DNA of 8,217 bases from an uncultured Anaerovibrio sp. (GCA_934196075.1 CAKPVW010000067.1:1-8217); one strand, 5' to 3'. Shown: positions 1 to 6,368, counted from the stretch's first letter. Program-made: numbers and translations. Notes: generated from the letters alone by a model not told the origin.

Positions 1-160
1 CCCTTCCACGGTATGTTAATGCGCCTCGCTTCTTAACGAATTCAAGCCATAAAAAGATGAACTTCGTGAATCTTTTTTGCGATTGAATGAGTTTAGCAGC
101 GTGAGGCACATTTACATAGCGCGAGCGTGCCGGGAAGGGTATTTGCCATGCCTCAGTAAA
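1..160. repeat. Palindromic intergenic repeat (MITE-like), left copy
   Basis: This non-coding stretch folds on itself. CCCTTCC (1-7) pairs with GGAAGGG (133-139), positions 12-27 pair with 103-118 at 14 of 16 bases, and TTCAA (41-45) pairs with TTGAA (83-87). The apex is an A-tract/T-tract hairpin at 51-77. Positions 87-160 recur without mismatch, inverted, at 8144-8217. The shared part runs 21 bp past the visible hairpin arm, so the element probably continues left of the window. No ORF lies inside. A palindrome with repeated copies and no coding capacity suggests a MITE or a large REP-type element, but the family is not recognised. Confidence 0.75.
51..78. terminator. Bidirectional terminator-like hairpin at the repeat apex
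   Basis: AAAAAGAT (51-58) pairs with ATCTTTTT (70-77). Two tandem G-A mismatches and an AC/GT pair close a TTC loop. The A-tract on one side and T-tract on the other would allow termination in both directions. The stem is short and not GC-rich, so efficiency is uncertain. It may insulate the SpeD-like gene from whatever lies to the left. Confidence 0.45.
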
Positions 161-259
161 GAGTAACATGATTTGCCAATCAGCCCTGCAAATCAGAATT
201 AGTAAGCTATCAGGTAGAGGAAAACAAATATATTTATCTGGCAGGAGTGGTGGGAGGAC

Positions 260-288
260 TTTACGAAAAGGGGAAAATATAGTACAAT
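260..288 (+). promoter_or_regulatory. Sigma-70-type promoter for the SpeD-like gene
   Basis: TTTACG (260-265) and TACAAT (283-288) are separated by exactly 17 bp. The predicted start near 295 gives a leader of about 26 nt before the TTG start codon. It lies about 100 bp inside the left palindromic repeat. Confidence 0.6.
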
Positions 289-320
289 AAAAAGACACTA
301 TAAAAGAAGAGGTGGACAAT

Positions 321-776
321 TTGAAAATTTTAGCCCGTCATCTCACCATAGATATGTACAAATGTAAGGCCTCCTGTTTTGGCAGTGCCCAGGAGCTTAT
401 GTCCAAGGTGAATGAGCTGCTGCAGGAGACCAAGCTTGAAATACTGAACACCATGAATCAGGAGATGCCAGACGGCCATATTGCTGTCATGGTGGTATTT
501 CCAGAGGGGCATATGACATTCCATGCCTTCCCTGAGCTGAGATATGTTTCTGCAGATACCTTCCTGTGCCAGCAGACTGCGGCACCAGAGCTCTTGTTTA
601 ACAGCTTCCGCCGTTATTTCAAGCCGGAAAAAACCAAGACAACCTTGCTTCGTCGTGGTGATTTTGGAGAAGTAAAGGATATGAAGCCAAAATACCAAAC
701 ACGTATGGCTCCGGTTCGCAAGATTCGTAATGCAGGCAGCAAGGTTATCCGCACCCTGACTCGTAAATCCAATTAA
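321..776 (+). CDS. S-adenosylmethionine decarboxylase (SpeD/SpeH)-like protein lacking the pyruvoyl-forming serine
   Basis: This 151-residue protein belongs by sequence to the small prokaryotic AdoMet decarboxylase superfamily. Genuine enzymes cleave themselves at a Glu-Ser bond to make a pyruvoyl cofactor and supply aminopropyl groups for spermidine. Read from TTG at 321, it opens MKILARHL, in register with family members that open MKSLGRH. In Thermotoga maritima numbering, Glu62, His64, His68 (HAFPE) and Cys83 are all at the expected positions. The nucleophile Ser63 is Gly (PEGHMTFH), and the position of Ser55 is Ala. It therefore should not self-process or form pyruvoyl. A basic C-terminal tail (about residues 115-151, many Lys/Arg) exceeds the usual 120-130 residues. 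The ribosome site AGAGGTGG (308-315) sits 5 nt before the TTG; a GTG at 312 lies inside that site. No speE or other polyamine gene is adjacent. Family assignment is fairly secure; the function is unknown, possibly regulatory or a different chemistry. Confidence 0.75.
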   Translation: MKILARHLTIDMYKCKASCFGSAQELMSKVNELLQETKLEILNTMNQEMPDGHIAVMVVFPEGHMTFHAFPELRYVSADTFLCQQTAAPELLFNSFRRYFKPEKTKTTLLRRGDFGEVKDMKPKYQTRMAPVRKIRNAGSKVIRTLTRKSN

Positions 777-792
777 ATAAAGAAAAATATCG

Positions 793-829
793 TAGGCAAC
801 AGGCTTAGCAACTGTTGCCTATTTTGTTT
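793..829 (+). terminator. Rho-independent terminator after the SpeD-like gene
   Basis: A perfect 10-bp stem, TAGGCAACAG (793-802) with CTGTTGCCTA (812-821), encloses a 9-nt loop and is followed by TTTTGTTT. It lies 17 nt after the stop codon. Confidence 0.9.
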
Positions 830-832
830 CTA

Positions 833-862
833 TTGCATAATCACATTATTCTGTGTTAAAAT
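833..862 (+). promoter_or_regulatory. Possible promoter for the transporter gene and its structured leader
   Basis: TTGCAT (833-838) and TAAAAT (857-862) are spaced by 18 bp, directly after the terminator of the preceding gene. Transcription from about 869 would give a leader of roughly 160 nt that includes the hairpins at 888-991. The boxes are good but not perfect. Confidence 0.45.
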
Positions 863-883
863 GTTTTCCTGTAAACTTGTAAA

Positions 884-1012
884 ATGAGACTTATTCAGTG
901 GGAGTTTCAGACTCCCACTGAATTTAGTCGAATAAATCCAGAGCTTTATGGGTGCTTAACTCCCTCCTAAGAGGAGGGAGCCTTAGCACCCGTTAGCGTG
1001 TGGTAAATCTTG
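884..1012 (+). ncRNA. Candidate structured RNA / IS200-IS605-derived (HEARO- or omega-RNA-like) element
   Basis: Three hairpins are packed without gaps. First, GACT plus ATTCAGTGGGAGT (888-905) pair with ACTCCCACTGAAT plus AGTC (911-929), giving 17 pairs and a 5-nt loop. Second, ATAAA (932-936) pairs with TTTAT (945-949). Third, GGGTGCT and CTCCCTCCT (950-968) pair with AGGAGGGAG and AGCACCC (972-991), with an internal loop and a 3-nt apex. No T-tract follows, so these are not terminators. The block starts directly after ATGA (884-887). HEARO RNAs, the guide RNAs of IscB elements, are reported to sit directly after ATGA or GTGA, and stand-alone copies are known. The assignment rests on architecture and insertion context; no sequence match was made. 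Alternatives are a REP/PATE-type palindromic repeat or a regulatory leader of the transporter. The right boundary is a guess. Confidence 0.45.
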
Positions 1013-1030
1013 AAGGTAGGGGGATTGGAC

Positions 1031-2386
1031 ATGGCACGGGAATCTTTTAACTCACGGCTGGGATTTATTCTGGTTAGTGCAGGATGTGCTATTGGTATTG
1101 GCAATGTATGGCGTTTTCCATTTGTCACAGGGGAAAACGGCGGTGGTTTCTTCGTCTTATTTTATTTGTTGTTTTTGGTGGTTATGGGACTGCCGGTGCT
1201 GACCATGGAGTTGGCGGTAGGCAGAGGCAGCCGCAAAAGTGCGGTTAGTGCCTATAGAACCCTGAAGCCTGACAATGGTCTGTGGACCTTGCATGGCTGG
1301 GCGGCCTTGCTGGGCTGTGTTACCTTGATGTTGTATTATACTACGGTGTCCGGCTGGATGACGGCCTATTTCTGCAAATTTCTCACTGGAGAATTTGCCA
1401 GTGGTATGTCTGTAGAAGGTGTAGGCAATGTTTTTGGCAATTTGCTGGCAGACCATGTATATATGGGCTTTTGGACAGTTCTAACTGTAATTTTCGGCTT
1501 TTTTATCTGTAGCTTCGGCCTGCAAAAAGGTCTAGAGCGGGTAACCAAGATTATGATGGGAGCCTTGCTGGTACTGATTGTAGTTTTGGCCATTCATTCT
1601 CTGACACTGGATAAGGCGGCTGAAGGTATGAAATTTTTCCTGATGCCTAATTGGGAGGCTGTGGAAAAGGTTGGCTTGGGCAATGTACTAACTGCCGCCA
1701 TGAATCAGGCCTTCTTTACCCTGTCTTTGGGTATTGCCGCCATGGAGATTTTTGGCAGCTATATGTCCAAGGATAGAGCCTTGGCTGGTGAAGCAGCCCG
1801 GATTTGTGCTCTTGATACCTTCGTGGCTATTATGGCTGGTGTTATTATTTTCCCTGCCTGCTTTTCCTTTGGTTTGCAGCCAGATGCTGGCCCATCTCTG
1901 ATTTTTGTTACTCTGCCCAATGTATTTGTCAATATGGCTGGAGGACAGATTTGGGGCGCTTTGTTTTTCCTGTTTATGACCTTTGCCAGCCTGTCTACAG
2001 TATTGGCTGTTTTTGAAAATATTATTGCCCTGTTTATTGACACCTTTGGCTGGAAGCGGGGCAAGGCAGTTATTCTAGGGGGAATTTTGATTCTGTTCGG
2101 CAGTATGCCTTGTGTATTTGGTTTTAATATCTGGAGTGATATGACCATTATCGGAGCTAGAGGGGTGCTGGACAGCGAGGATTTCCTGGTCAGCAATATA
2201 CTGCTGCCGGCCGGAGCTTTGGTTTATCTGCTTTTCTGTACTACCCGCTGGGGCTGGGGCTTTGACAATTACCTCAAGGAAGCCAATACCGGTGAGGGAC
2301 TAAAGGTCGGTCGTTGGATGAGGCCTTATTTGCAGTATGTATTGCCAGTATTGTTGTTCTTTATTTTCATTCGTGGATTGATTTAA
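1031..2386 (+). CDS. Sodium-dependent transporter, neurotransmitter:sodium symporter (NSS/SNF) family
   Basis: This integral membrane protein should import an amino acid or related small molecule with sodium (LeuT fold). From ATG at 1031 it has 451 residues, close to 11-TM bacterial members such as MhsT. TM1 carries the unwound Gly-rich segment GCAIGIGNVWRFPF (about residues 18-31), the NSS signature. GENGGG (34-39) and the LPVLTMELAVGR stretch (54-65) with its conserved Glu60 follow. The TM6 substrate/sodium segment is visible as FFTLSLGIAAMEIFGSY, and the TM8 sodium-site region as MTFASLSTVLAVFE. The ribosome site GGTAGGGGG sits about 7 nt before ATG; an upstream in-frame TTG at 1010 lacks such a site and is rejected. 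The gene is monocistronic and ends at a bidirectional terminator. The exact substrate cannot be read from the sequence. Confidence 0.93.
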   Translation: MARESFNSRLGFILVSAGCAIGIGNVWRFPFVTGENGGGFFVLFYLLFLVVMGLPVLTMELAVGRGSRKSAVSAYRTLKPDNGLWTLHGWAALLGCVTLMLYYTTVSGWMTAYFCKFLTGEFASGMSVEGVGNVFGNLLADHVYMGFWTVLTVIFGFFICSFGLQKGLERVTKIMMGALLVLIVVLAIHSLTLDKAAEGMKFFLMPNWEAVEKVGLGNVLTAAMNQAFFTLSLGIAAMEIFGSYMSKDRALAGEAARICALDTFVAIMAGVIIFPACFSFGLQPDAGPSLIFVTLPNVFVNMAGGQIWGALFFLFMTFASLSTVLAVFENIIALFIDTFGWKRGKAVILGGILILFGSMPCVFGFNIWSDMTIIGARGVLDSEDFLVSNILLPAGALVYLLFCTTRWGWGFDNYLKEANTGEGLKVGRWMRPYLQYVLPVLLFFIFIRGLI

Positions 2387-2451
2387 CGTGTGGCGAATAC
2401 GGCGATAATTGTTACCTATAGATGCGGTGAGGCAAAACATTTACTTATACA

Positions 2452-2481
2452 AAAAACGGAAGTCGTGAGGCTTCCGTTTTT
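2452..2481. terminator. Bidirectional terminator between convergent genes
   Basis: AAAAACGGAAG (2452-2462) pairs perfectly with CTTCCGTTTTT (2471-2481) around an 8-nt loop. The flanking A- and T-tracts serve the transporter on the plus strand and the DUF4931 gene on the minus strand. The remaining sequence between the two stops (2387-2500) shows nothing else. Confidence 0.92.
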
Positions 2482-2500
2482 ATATGGTCAAAATATGAAA

Positions 2501-3349
2501 TTAACTTTGGGTAAGGGGCAAAAGTCTTTCCCGCAGCTGCTGGGCGGTTTGTTCCCGATTGGTAGGGCTGAGATGGATATTGTAGCCAATATATATAGGA
2601 GAGGTTGGGTAGCGGGGCATGAGCCTTACATGAACCCTTCCTTGATAGATATAGAAGAAAATATTGTAGCTAAAGCTATCCCGCTGATGAATTTCCTTGA
2701 GATAGGCCACAGCACCCTGCACAAAGTCAGCAAAGGTATAAATTGATTTTACCAGCGGCAGAGGGGCGGGAGTCTGTTCCTTGTCCTTGCCAAAGGAAAC
2801 CTTGTCAGAATAGGCCTCTGGCAGCAGGCGAATGTTGATTTCCGTAAAGCCCACCCGAGGCTGGGTAGCAATATTTACATCCACCCCATTGTGCTGCAGA
2901 ACAGGCACCCCTTCAAATTCGGCTGGATCATACATAAGTTCAGGATTGACCTCTGGAAAACCGATAATCTGCATATGAGGGTGGCGAATGGTACCGCCGG
3001 AAAGAGGCCCAAAGTTTTTGAAAAGCACCACCGCCTGATAGATTTCAGAATTTACCATGGTAAGCCAATGGCGCAGAGCAAAACGCATCAGCTGATGCAT
3101 ATGCTCCTGAGAATATTCTGGTATATCACTGTGACATTGATCCGTTTCAATCAGCACCAATTGATGGGATGGCACCATGACATTGTATTTATTTTTCAGC
3201 AGAATCATATTGCCCTCTTGGGCCATAATCCCTGTGAGAGATTCTCGGTGACAAAATGGGCATTGACTGCTTTGGTTGGGCATTCCTTTGAAGGTGCGGG
3301 GCTTGCTGCGCCCTATGGACATATCAAAATCAATAAGGTTTACGCTCAT
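2501..3349 (-). CDS. DUF4931 protein, galactose-1-phosphate uridylyltransferase (GalT)-like, HIT superfamily
   Basis: This 282-residue cytoplasmic protein resembles GalT and the DUF4931 family found in Firmicutes. All the GalT metal and catalytic positions can be traced: a CPFC zinc motif (Cys30, Cys33), His73 in QCHSDIPEYS matching E. coli GalT His115, His123, and the HPHMQ box (123-127) where His125 matches the nucleophile His166 and Gln127 matches Gln168. The FKNFGPLSGGTIRHPHMQ context (110-127) is typical. The sequence therefore predicts a working nucleotidylyl-transferase rather than a degenerate relative, but substrates are unknown. No galK or galE is adjacent, so a Leloir role is not supported here. 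The start at 3349 is preceded by GAAAGGAG about 10 nt upstream. The gene converges on the transporter and diverges from the flippase gene. Confidence 0.85.
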   Translation of the reverse strand: MSVNLIDFDMSIGRSKPRTFKGMPNQSSQCPFCHRESLTGIMAQEGNMILLKNKYNVMVPSHQLVLIETDQCHSDIPEYSQEHMHQLMRFALRHWLTMVNSEIYQAVVLFKNFGPLSGGTIRHPHMQIIGFPEVNPELMYDPAEFEGVPVLQHNGVDVNIATQPRVGFTEINIRLLPEAYSDKVSFGKDKEQTPAPLPLVKSIYTFADFVQGAVAYLKEIHQRDSFSYNIFFYIYQGRVHVRLMPRYPTSPIYIGYNIHLSPTNREQTAQQLRERLLPLTQS

Positions 3350-3381
3350 GTATCAGGAACTCCTTTCAGGCTCTGCCAAGG

Positions 3382-3410
3382 TTGCAGAGTTTCCCATTAG
3401 GTGGTATAAT
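3382..3410 (+). promoter_or_regulatory. Sigma-70-type promoter for the flippase-lipid kinase operon
   Basis: TTGCAG (3382-3387) and a perfect TATAAT (3405-3410) are separated by 17 bp. The predicted start near 3417 leaves a leader of about 150 nt before the flippase start codon. The -35 lies in the right arm of a short inverted repeat, CTCTGC (3371-3376) with GCAGAG (3384-3389). Confidence 0.7.
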
Positions 3411-3439
3411 TTTGCTGTTATGATGTAATTTGGAGTGGT

Positions 3440-3453
3440 GTGTAAATTTACAC
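3440..3453. promoter_or_regulatory. Perfect 14-bp palindrome, candidate operator in the divergent region
   Basis: GTGTAAATTTACAC is its own reverse complement. It lies about 24-37 nt after the predicted start of the plus-strand promoter. Its TTTACA, read on the minus strand, could be the -35 of a DUF4931 promoter (18 bp to CATAAC at 3417-3422, a 4/6 match). A dimeric regulator bound here could affect both genes. The regulator family is not recognised. Confidence 0.4.
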
Positions 3454-3552
3454 CCCTCATAAACAATTATAGCTAGATTAGGCGTGATTTGCAAATTATC
3501 AGGTGTCCGATGCATAGAGGATTGGGTGTATTACAGATTGGGCCGAAAAGGC
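3454..3552 (+). other. Untranslated leader of the flippase gene, no clear element
   Basis: These bases precede the ribosome site of the flippase gene. Apart from a minimal GCC-GAAAA-GGC hairpin (3542-3552) directly before the ribosome site, no riboswitch, leader peptide or terminator is apparent. Confidence 0.5.
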
Positions 3553-3565
3553 GGTGGAGCTTCTA

Positions 3566-5221
3566 ATGAACGATAAGAATGAACAGAATAAATCCAGCAA
3601 AGCAGAATCCTTTTTAAAGGGTACATTGATACTTACGGTAGCTGGGGTAGTAGTCAAGGTTATTGGCTCTCTGAATTGGATTTTTGTGTCCAGAATTCTG
3701 GGAGGCGAGGGTATAGGTCTTTATCAGATGGCCTTTCCCATCTATTTTTTTGCCCTTAGTGTATCTACTGCTGGTGTACCAGTGGCTATTTCCATTATCA
3801 CTGCCGAAAGGGTAGCGCTGAAGGATATTTTCGGGGCCAAGCGGATTTTCAAAATCTCTATGTCCCTGATGTTTGTAACAGGCCTTATATTTACGGCTCT
3901 AACCTATTTTGGCGCTCAATGGCTCATTGATTGGCATTTTATCCGGGATCCTCGTGCCTATTGGTCTGTAGTGGCCTTGGCACCGGCTATTTTCTTTGTA
4001 ACTTTGCTGGCTAGCTCTAGAGGCTATTTGCAGGGCTGGCAGCGCATGACTCCAACGGCGGTGTCTCAGATTGCCGAGCAGATTTTTAGAGTTATTACCA
4101 TGATTCTCTTTGCCAGTCTGTTCCTGCCCTGGGGGTTGGACTTTGCTGCGGCAGGTGCCAGCCTAGGCGCCTTTGCTGGTGCGGTAGCAGGCTTATTGGT
4201 ATTGGTATATTTCCACTGGAAGCTGGAAAAGGATATCAAGGCAGAATATGGCACGAATATCAAGCCTTTATCTGATACGGAGCAATCATCGACCTGGAAG
4301 ATTATCAAGCGAATTTTCGCTCTGTCTCTGCCGGTTTCCGCCGCCAGCATTATGCTGCCAGTGGTATCAAATCTGGACTTGGCCATTGTGCCTCAGCGTC
4401 TGGAGGTAGCAGGCTATAGCGTCAACGAAGCCACTGAGTTATTCGGATATTTGACAGGTATGGCGGTGCCTCTGGTTAATCTGGCCACTATTTTGACAGC
4501 CTCCTTGGCGGTAAGTCTGGTGCCGGCTATTTCCAAGGCCAGAGCCTTGGGAGACAAGAAACTGGTTTTCAGTCAGACTGCCTCTGGGGTACGTATATCC
4601 AATTTTGTCTGCTTTCCAGCCTTTGTCATCGTTTTTGTGCTGGCCACGCCAATTTCGACTCTGATTTATAATGCTCCGGGAGCTGGCCCTGCGGTGCTGG
4701 TATCATCCTTTAGCATTGTGCTGCTGGGACTGCATCAGGTATCGACTGCTGTACTGCAGGGACTTGGACACCCATCCATACCAATGATAAATATGATTAT
4801 TGCTGCCGGCTTCAAGGTGGTCCTGAACTGGAGTCTGACAGCCATTCCATCCCTGGGTATTATGGGTGCAGCTTGGGCTACCGCTGCTGATATGGGTGTG
4901 GCAGCCATTATCAATATGTATTTTATCCATCGTTATATTGGCTACCGTATTGAGGTTTTACAGCTCTTGAAAACCATGTTTGCAGCAGCCATTATGGCGG
5001 TTTCTGTGTATTTCTTCTACAATTGGACTATGGCTCAGCTAGGCAGCAATGTGCTTTCCACCTTTGGCTCTGTGCCAGTAGGCTGTTTGGTATATTTGGT
5101 GGTACTGCTGATGATTGGCGGTATGCTGGAGGAGGATATTGCCCGTATTCCTATGATTGGCAGCTATAGTATCAGATTCCTGCGAAAAATCGGTGTGTTC
5201 AAAACTGTGGAAAATGATTGA
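3566..5221 (+). CDS. SpoVB/YtgP (MurJ-like) lipid-linked polysaccharide flippase, MVF/MOP superfamily
   Basis: This 551-residue multi-spanning membrane protein, of the length and hydrophobic pattern of a 14-TM MOP-superfamily transporter, belongs to the SpoVB/YtgP branch of putative polysaccharide biosynthesis proteins. Members flip undecaprenyl-linked sugars such as lipid II across the cytoplasmic membrane; B. subtilis YtgP has MurJ activity. Diagnostic stretches are RILGGEGIGLYQMAFP (43-58), STAGVPVAIS (67-76) and RGYLQGWQRMTPTAVSQ beginning at residue 152. A charged loop near residues 220-250 divides the N- and C-terminal halves. ATG at 3566 follows GGTGGAG (3553-3559) by 6 nt; an in-frame GTG at 3554 lies inside that site and is rejected. 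It is followed after 20 nt by the lipid kinase gene, suggesting an operon. Whether it serves peptidoglycan, capsule or O-antigen cannot be decided here. Confidence 0.9.
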   Translation: MNDKNEQNKSSKAESFLKGTLILTVAGVVVKVIGSLNWIFVSRILGGEGIGLYQMAFPIYFFALSVSTAGVPVAISIITAERVALKDIFGAKRIFKISMSLMFVTGLIFTALTYFGAQWLIDWHFIRDPRAYWSVVALAPAIFFVTLLASSRGYLQGWQRMTPTAVSQIAEQIFRVITMILFASLFLPWGLDFAAAGASLGAFAGAVAGLLVLVYFHWKLEKDIKAEYGTNIKPLSDTEQSSTWKIIKRIFALSLPVSAASIMLPVVSNLDLAIVPQRLEVAGYSVNEATELFGYLTGMAVPLVNLATILTASLAVSLVPAISKARALGDKKLVFSQTASGVRISNFVCFPAFVIVFVLATPISTLIYNAPGAGPAVLVSSFSIVLLGLHQVSTAVLQGLGHPSIPMINMIIAAGFKVVLNWSLTAIPSLGIMGAAWATAADMGVAAIINMYFIHRYIGYRIEVLQLLKTMFAAAIMAVSVYFFYNWTMAQLGSNVLSTFGSVPVGCLVYLVVLLMIGGMLEEDIARIPMIGSYSIRFLRKIGVFKTVEND

Positions 5222-5241
5222 TAAAAAGGGGATGAGACAGT

Positions 5242-6114
5242 ATGATGAAAAAAATAGTGCTGGTGTACAATCCTGTATCTGGCAAGGCCAAATTCAAAAG
5301 CAATCTGGATAGTATTATTGAAAAGCTGCAGTCCAGAGGCTGTATGGTGATTCCATATCGTACTACCCCGGAGAATGAAAAACTAGCGGAGTTTATTCGG
5401 GAGGCTAATCCAGAGGGGATTATTGCTGCTGGAGGAGATGGCACCGTTCACGAGATTGTCAATCTGGTTATGAAGGAGCAGCTGCAGCTGCCAGTGGGCA
5501 TTATTGGCAGTGGCACTTCCAATGATTTTGCTACTTATCTGCGATTAGATACAGAGGATTATTTTGATAGAATTGCCCAGGGCAAAACCATGCCTGTGGA
5601 TTTGGGCAAGGTAGGGGAGGAATATTTCATCAATGTGGTAAGTGCCGGTATGGTTACTTCCATTGCCCACGAGGTTGATACCCGTTTGAAAAATACCTTT
5701 GGCAAGCTGGCTTATTATGTGCAGGGGCTGAAAACCCTGCCCCAGTTCAAGGCATTGGACATGGTTATCAAGGCAGATGGGGAGGAAATTCACGAAAAGG
5801 CATTCCTGTTTTTGATTGTAAATAGCAGTGTGGTAGCCAGCTTCAAAAATGCTGCGACTCAGGCCAGTGTGCAGGATGGCAAGCTGGATTTGCTTTTGAT
5901 GAAGCAGTGCAATATTGCGGAGCTGATGACCATTACGGCGGAGCTTTTGGCTGGCAAGGATGTAACAGGCCGCAAGGAGGTTATTTACCGTCAGGCTTCC
6001 ACCTATGAGGTAAGCTGTGACACAGAGCTGGTTAGCGATTTGGATGGCGAAATCGGCCCCCAACTGCCCTTGAAAATCGAAACTGTCCCTCATGCTATTG
6101 AACTGTTTTATTAA
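5242..6114 (+). CDS. YegS/DgkB-type lipid (diacylglycerol) kinase
   Basis: This 290-residue soluble or membrane-associated kinase should phosphorylate diacylglycerol or a related lipid with ATP, returning it to phospholipid synthesis. It has the DAGK catalytic-domain motifs in order: YNPVSGK (9-15) and GGDGT (64-68) for nucleotide binding, GSGTSNDFA (89-97), DGKLD (212-216) with the metal/base aspartates, and DGE (268-270) near the C-terminus. Length is typical for the YegS/Rv2252/BmrU family. The start at 5242 has an AAGGGG site about 10 nt upstream; a second ATG follows directly. It lies 20 nt after the flippase gene and shares its promoter. The pairing suggests recycling of diacylglycerol released by envelope synthesis, which is inference. 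The exact lipid substrate is open. Confidence 0.9.
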   Translation: MMKKIVLVYNPVSGKAKFKSNLDSIIEKLQSRGCMVIPYRTTPENEKLAEFIREANPEGIIAAGGDGTVHEIVNLVMKEQLQLPVGIIGSGTSNDFATYLRLDTEDYFDRIAQGKTMPVDLGKVGEEYFINVVSAGMVTSIAHEVDTRLKNTFGKLAYYVQGLKTLPQFKALDMVIKADGEEIHEKAFLFLIVNSSVVASFKNAATQASVQDGKLDLLLMKQCNIAELMTITAELLAGKDVTGRKEVIYRQASTYEVSCDTELVSDLDGEIGPQLPLKIETVPHAIELFY

Positions 6115-6310
6115 CGAAGTGTCCGGTGTCCCTCAACTAATTCGTCATGCAGACGGATTGCTGAAGCTTATGTCAGTATTGACAAATGATAAGCGCTATA
6201 TGGAAGTATATTCTACAGATTTAGATGAAATGGAGGGATTGGATATGTGTGAAGTATTGGATAGAGTCGAATCCCGAGGTGAAAATAAATATCGCTCTGC
6301 ACTGGTGTAG
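6115..6310 (+). pseudogene. 3' remnant of a PD-(D/E)XK nuclease family transposase / Rpn-type gene
   Basis: In the frame of position 6092, the codons after the kinase stop read like the C-terminal end of the Rpn/PDDEXK_2 putative transposase family: LLKLMSVLTNDKRYMEVY, then MCEVLDRVESRGENKY, then a TAG at 6308-6310. Family proteins run about 250-320 residues and often end with such a CEVLDRxExRG segment. The nuclease domain is missing. The reading frame continues upstream only by overlapping the end of the kinase gene in another frame, so the true 5' part was lost by deletion or insertion. A short peptide from an internal ATG is possible but unlikely to matter. Confidence 0.65.
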
Positions 6311-6316
6311 AATTTG

Positions 6317-6346
6317 GGGCTGTTCCTTAGGGAACAGCTCTTTTTT
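6317..6346 (+). terminator. Rho-independent terminator after the kinase operon and remnant
   Basis: GGGCTGTTCC (6317-6326) pairs with GGAACAGCTC (6331-6340), 10 pairs including one G-T, with a TTAG loop and six T's following. It should end the flippase-kinase transcript. Confidence 0.92.
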
Positions 6347-6368
6347 GGTGCCTAAGTTCAGTTTTTGC

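Noticed and set aside
312..320. GTG start for the SpeD-like gene
   Set aside because: The GTG lies inside the ribosome site, and the TTG at 321 gives exact alignment with the family's N-terminus.
893..991. Rho-independent terminators before the transporter gene
   Set aside because: The stems are strong but none is followed by a T-tract, and they lie between the probable promoter and the gene.
2891..3400. 169-residue plus-strand reading frame opposite the DUF4931 gene
   Set aside because: It mirrors the GalT-like coding sequence, has no ribosome site, and runs across the promoter region.
5545..6093. 182-residue minus-strand reading frame opposite the lipid kinase gene
   Set aside because: The kinase motifs lie in order on the other strand; the antisense frame has no promoter or known domain.
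6092..6310. Intact 72-residue gene starting inside the kinase gene
   Set aside because: The first codons overlap the kinase end in another frame; only the part after the kinase stop resembles a protein family, so it is treated as a remnant.
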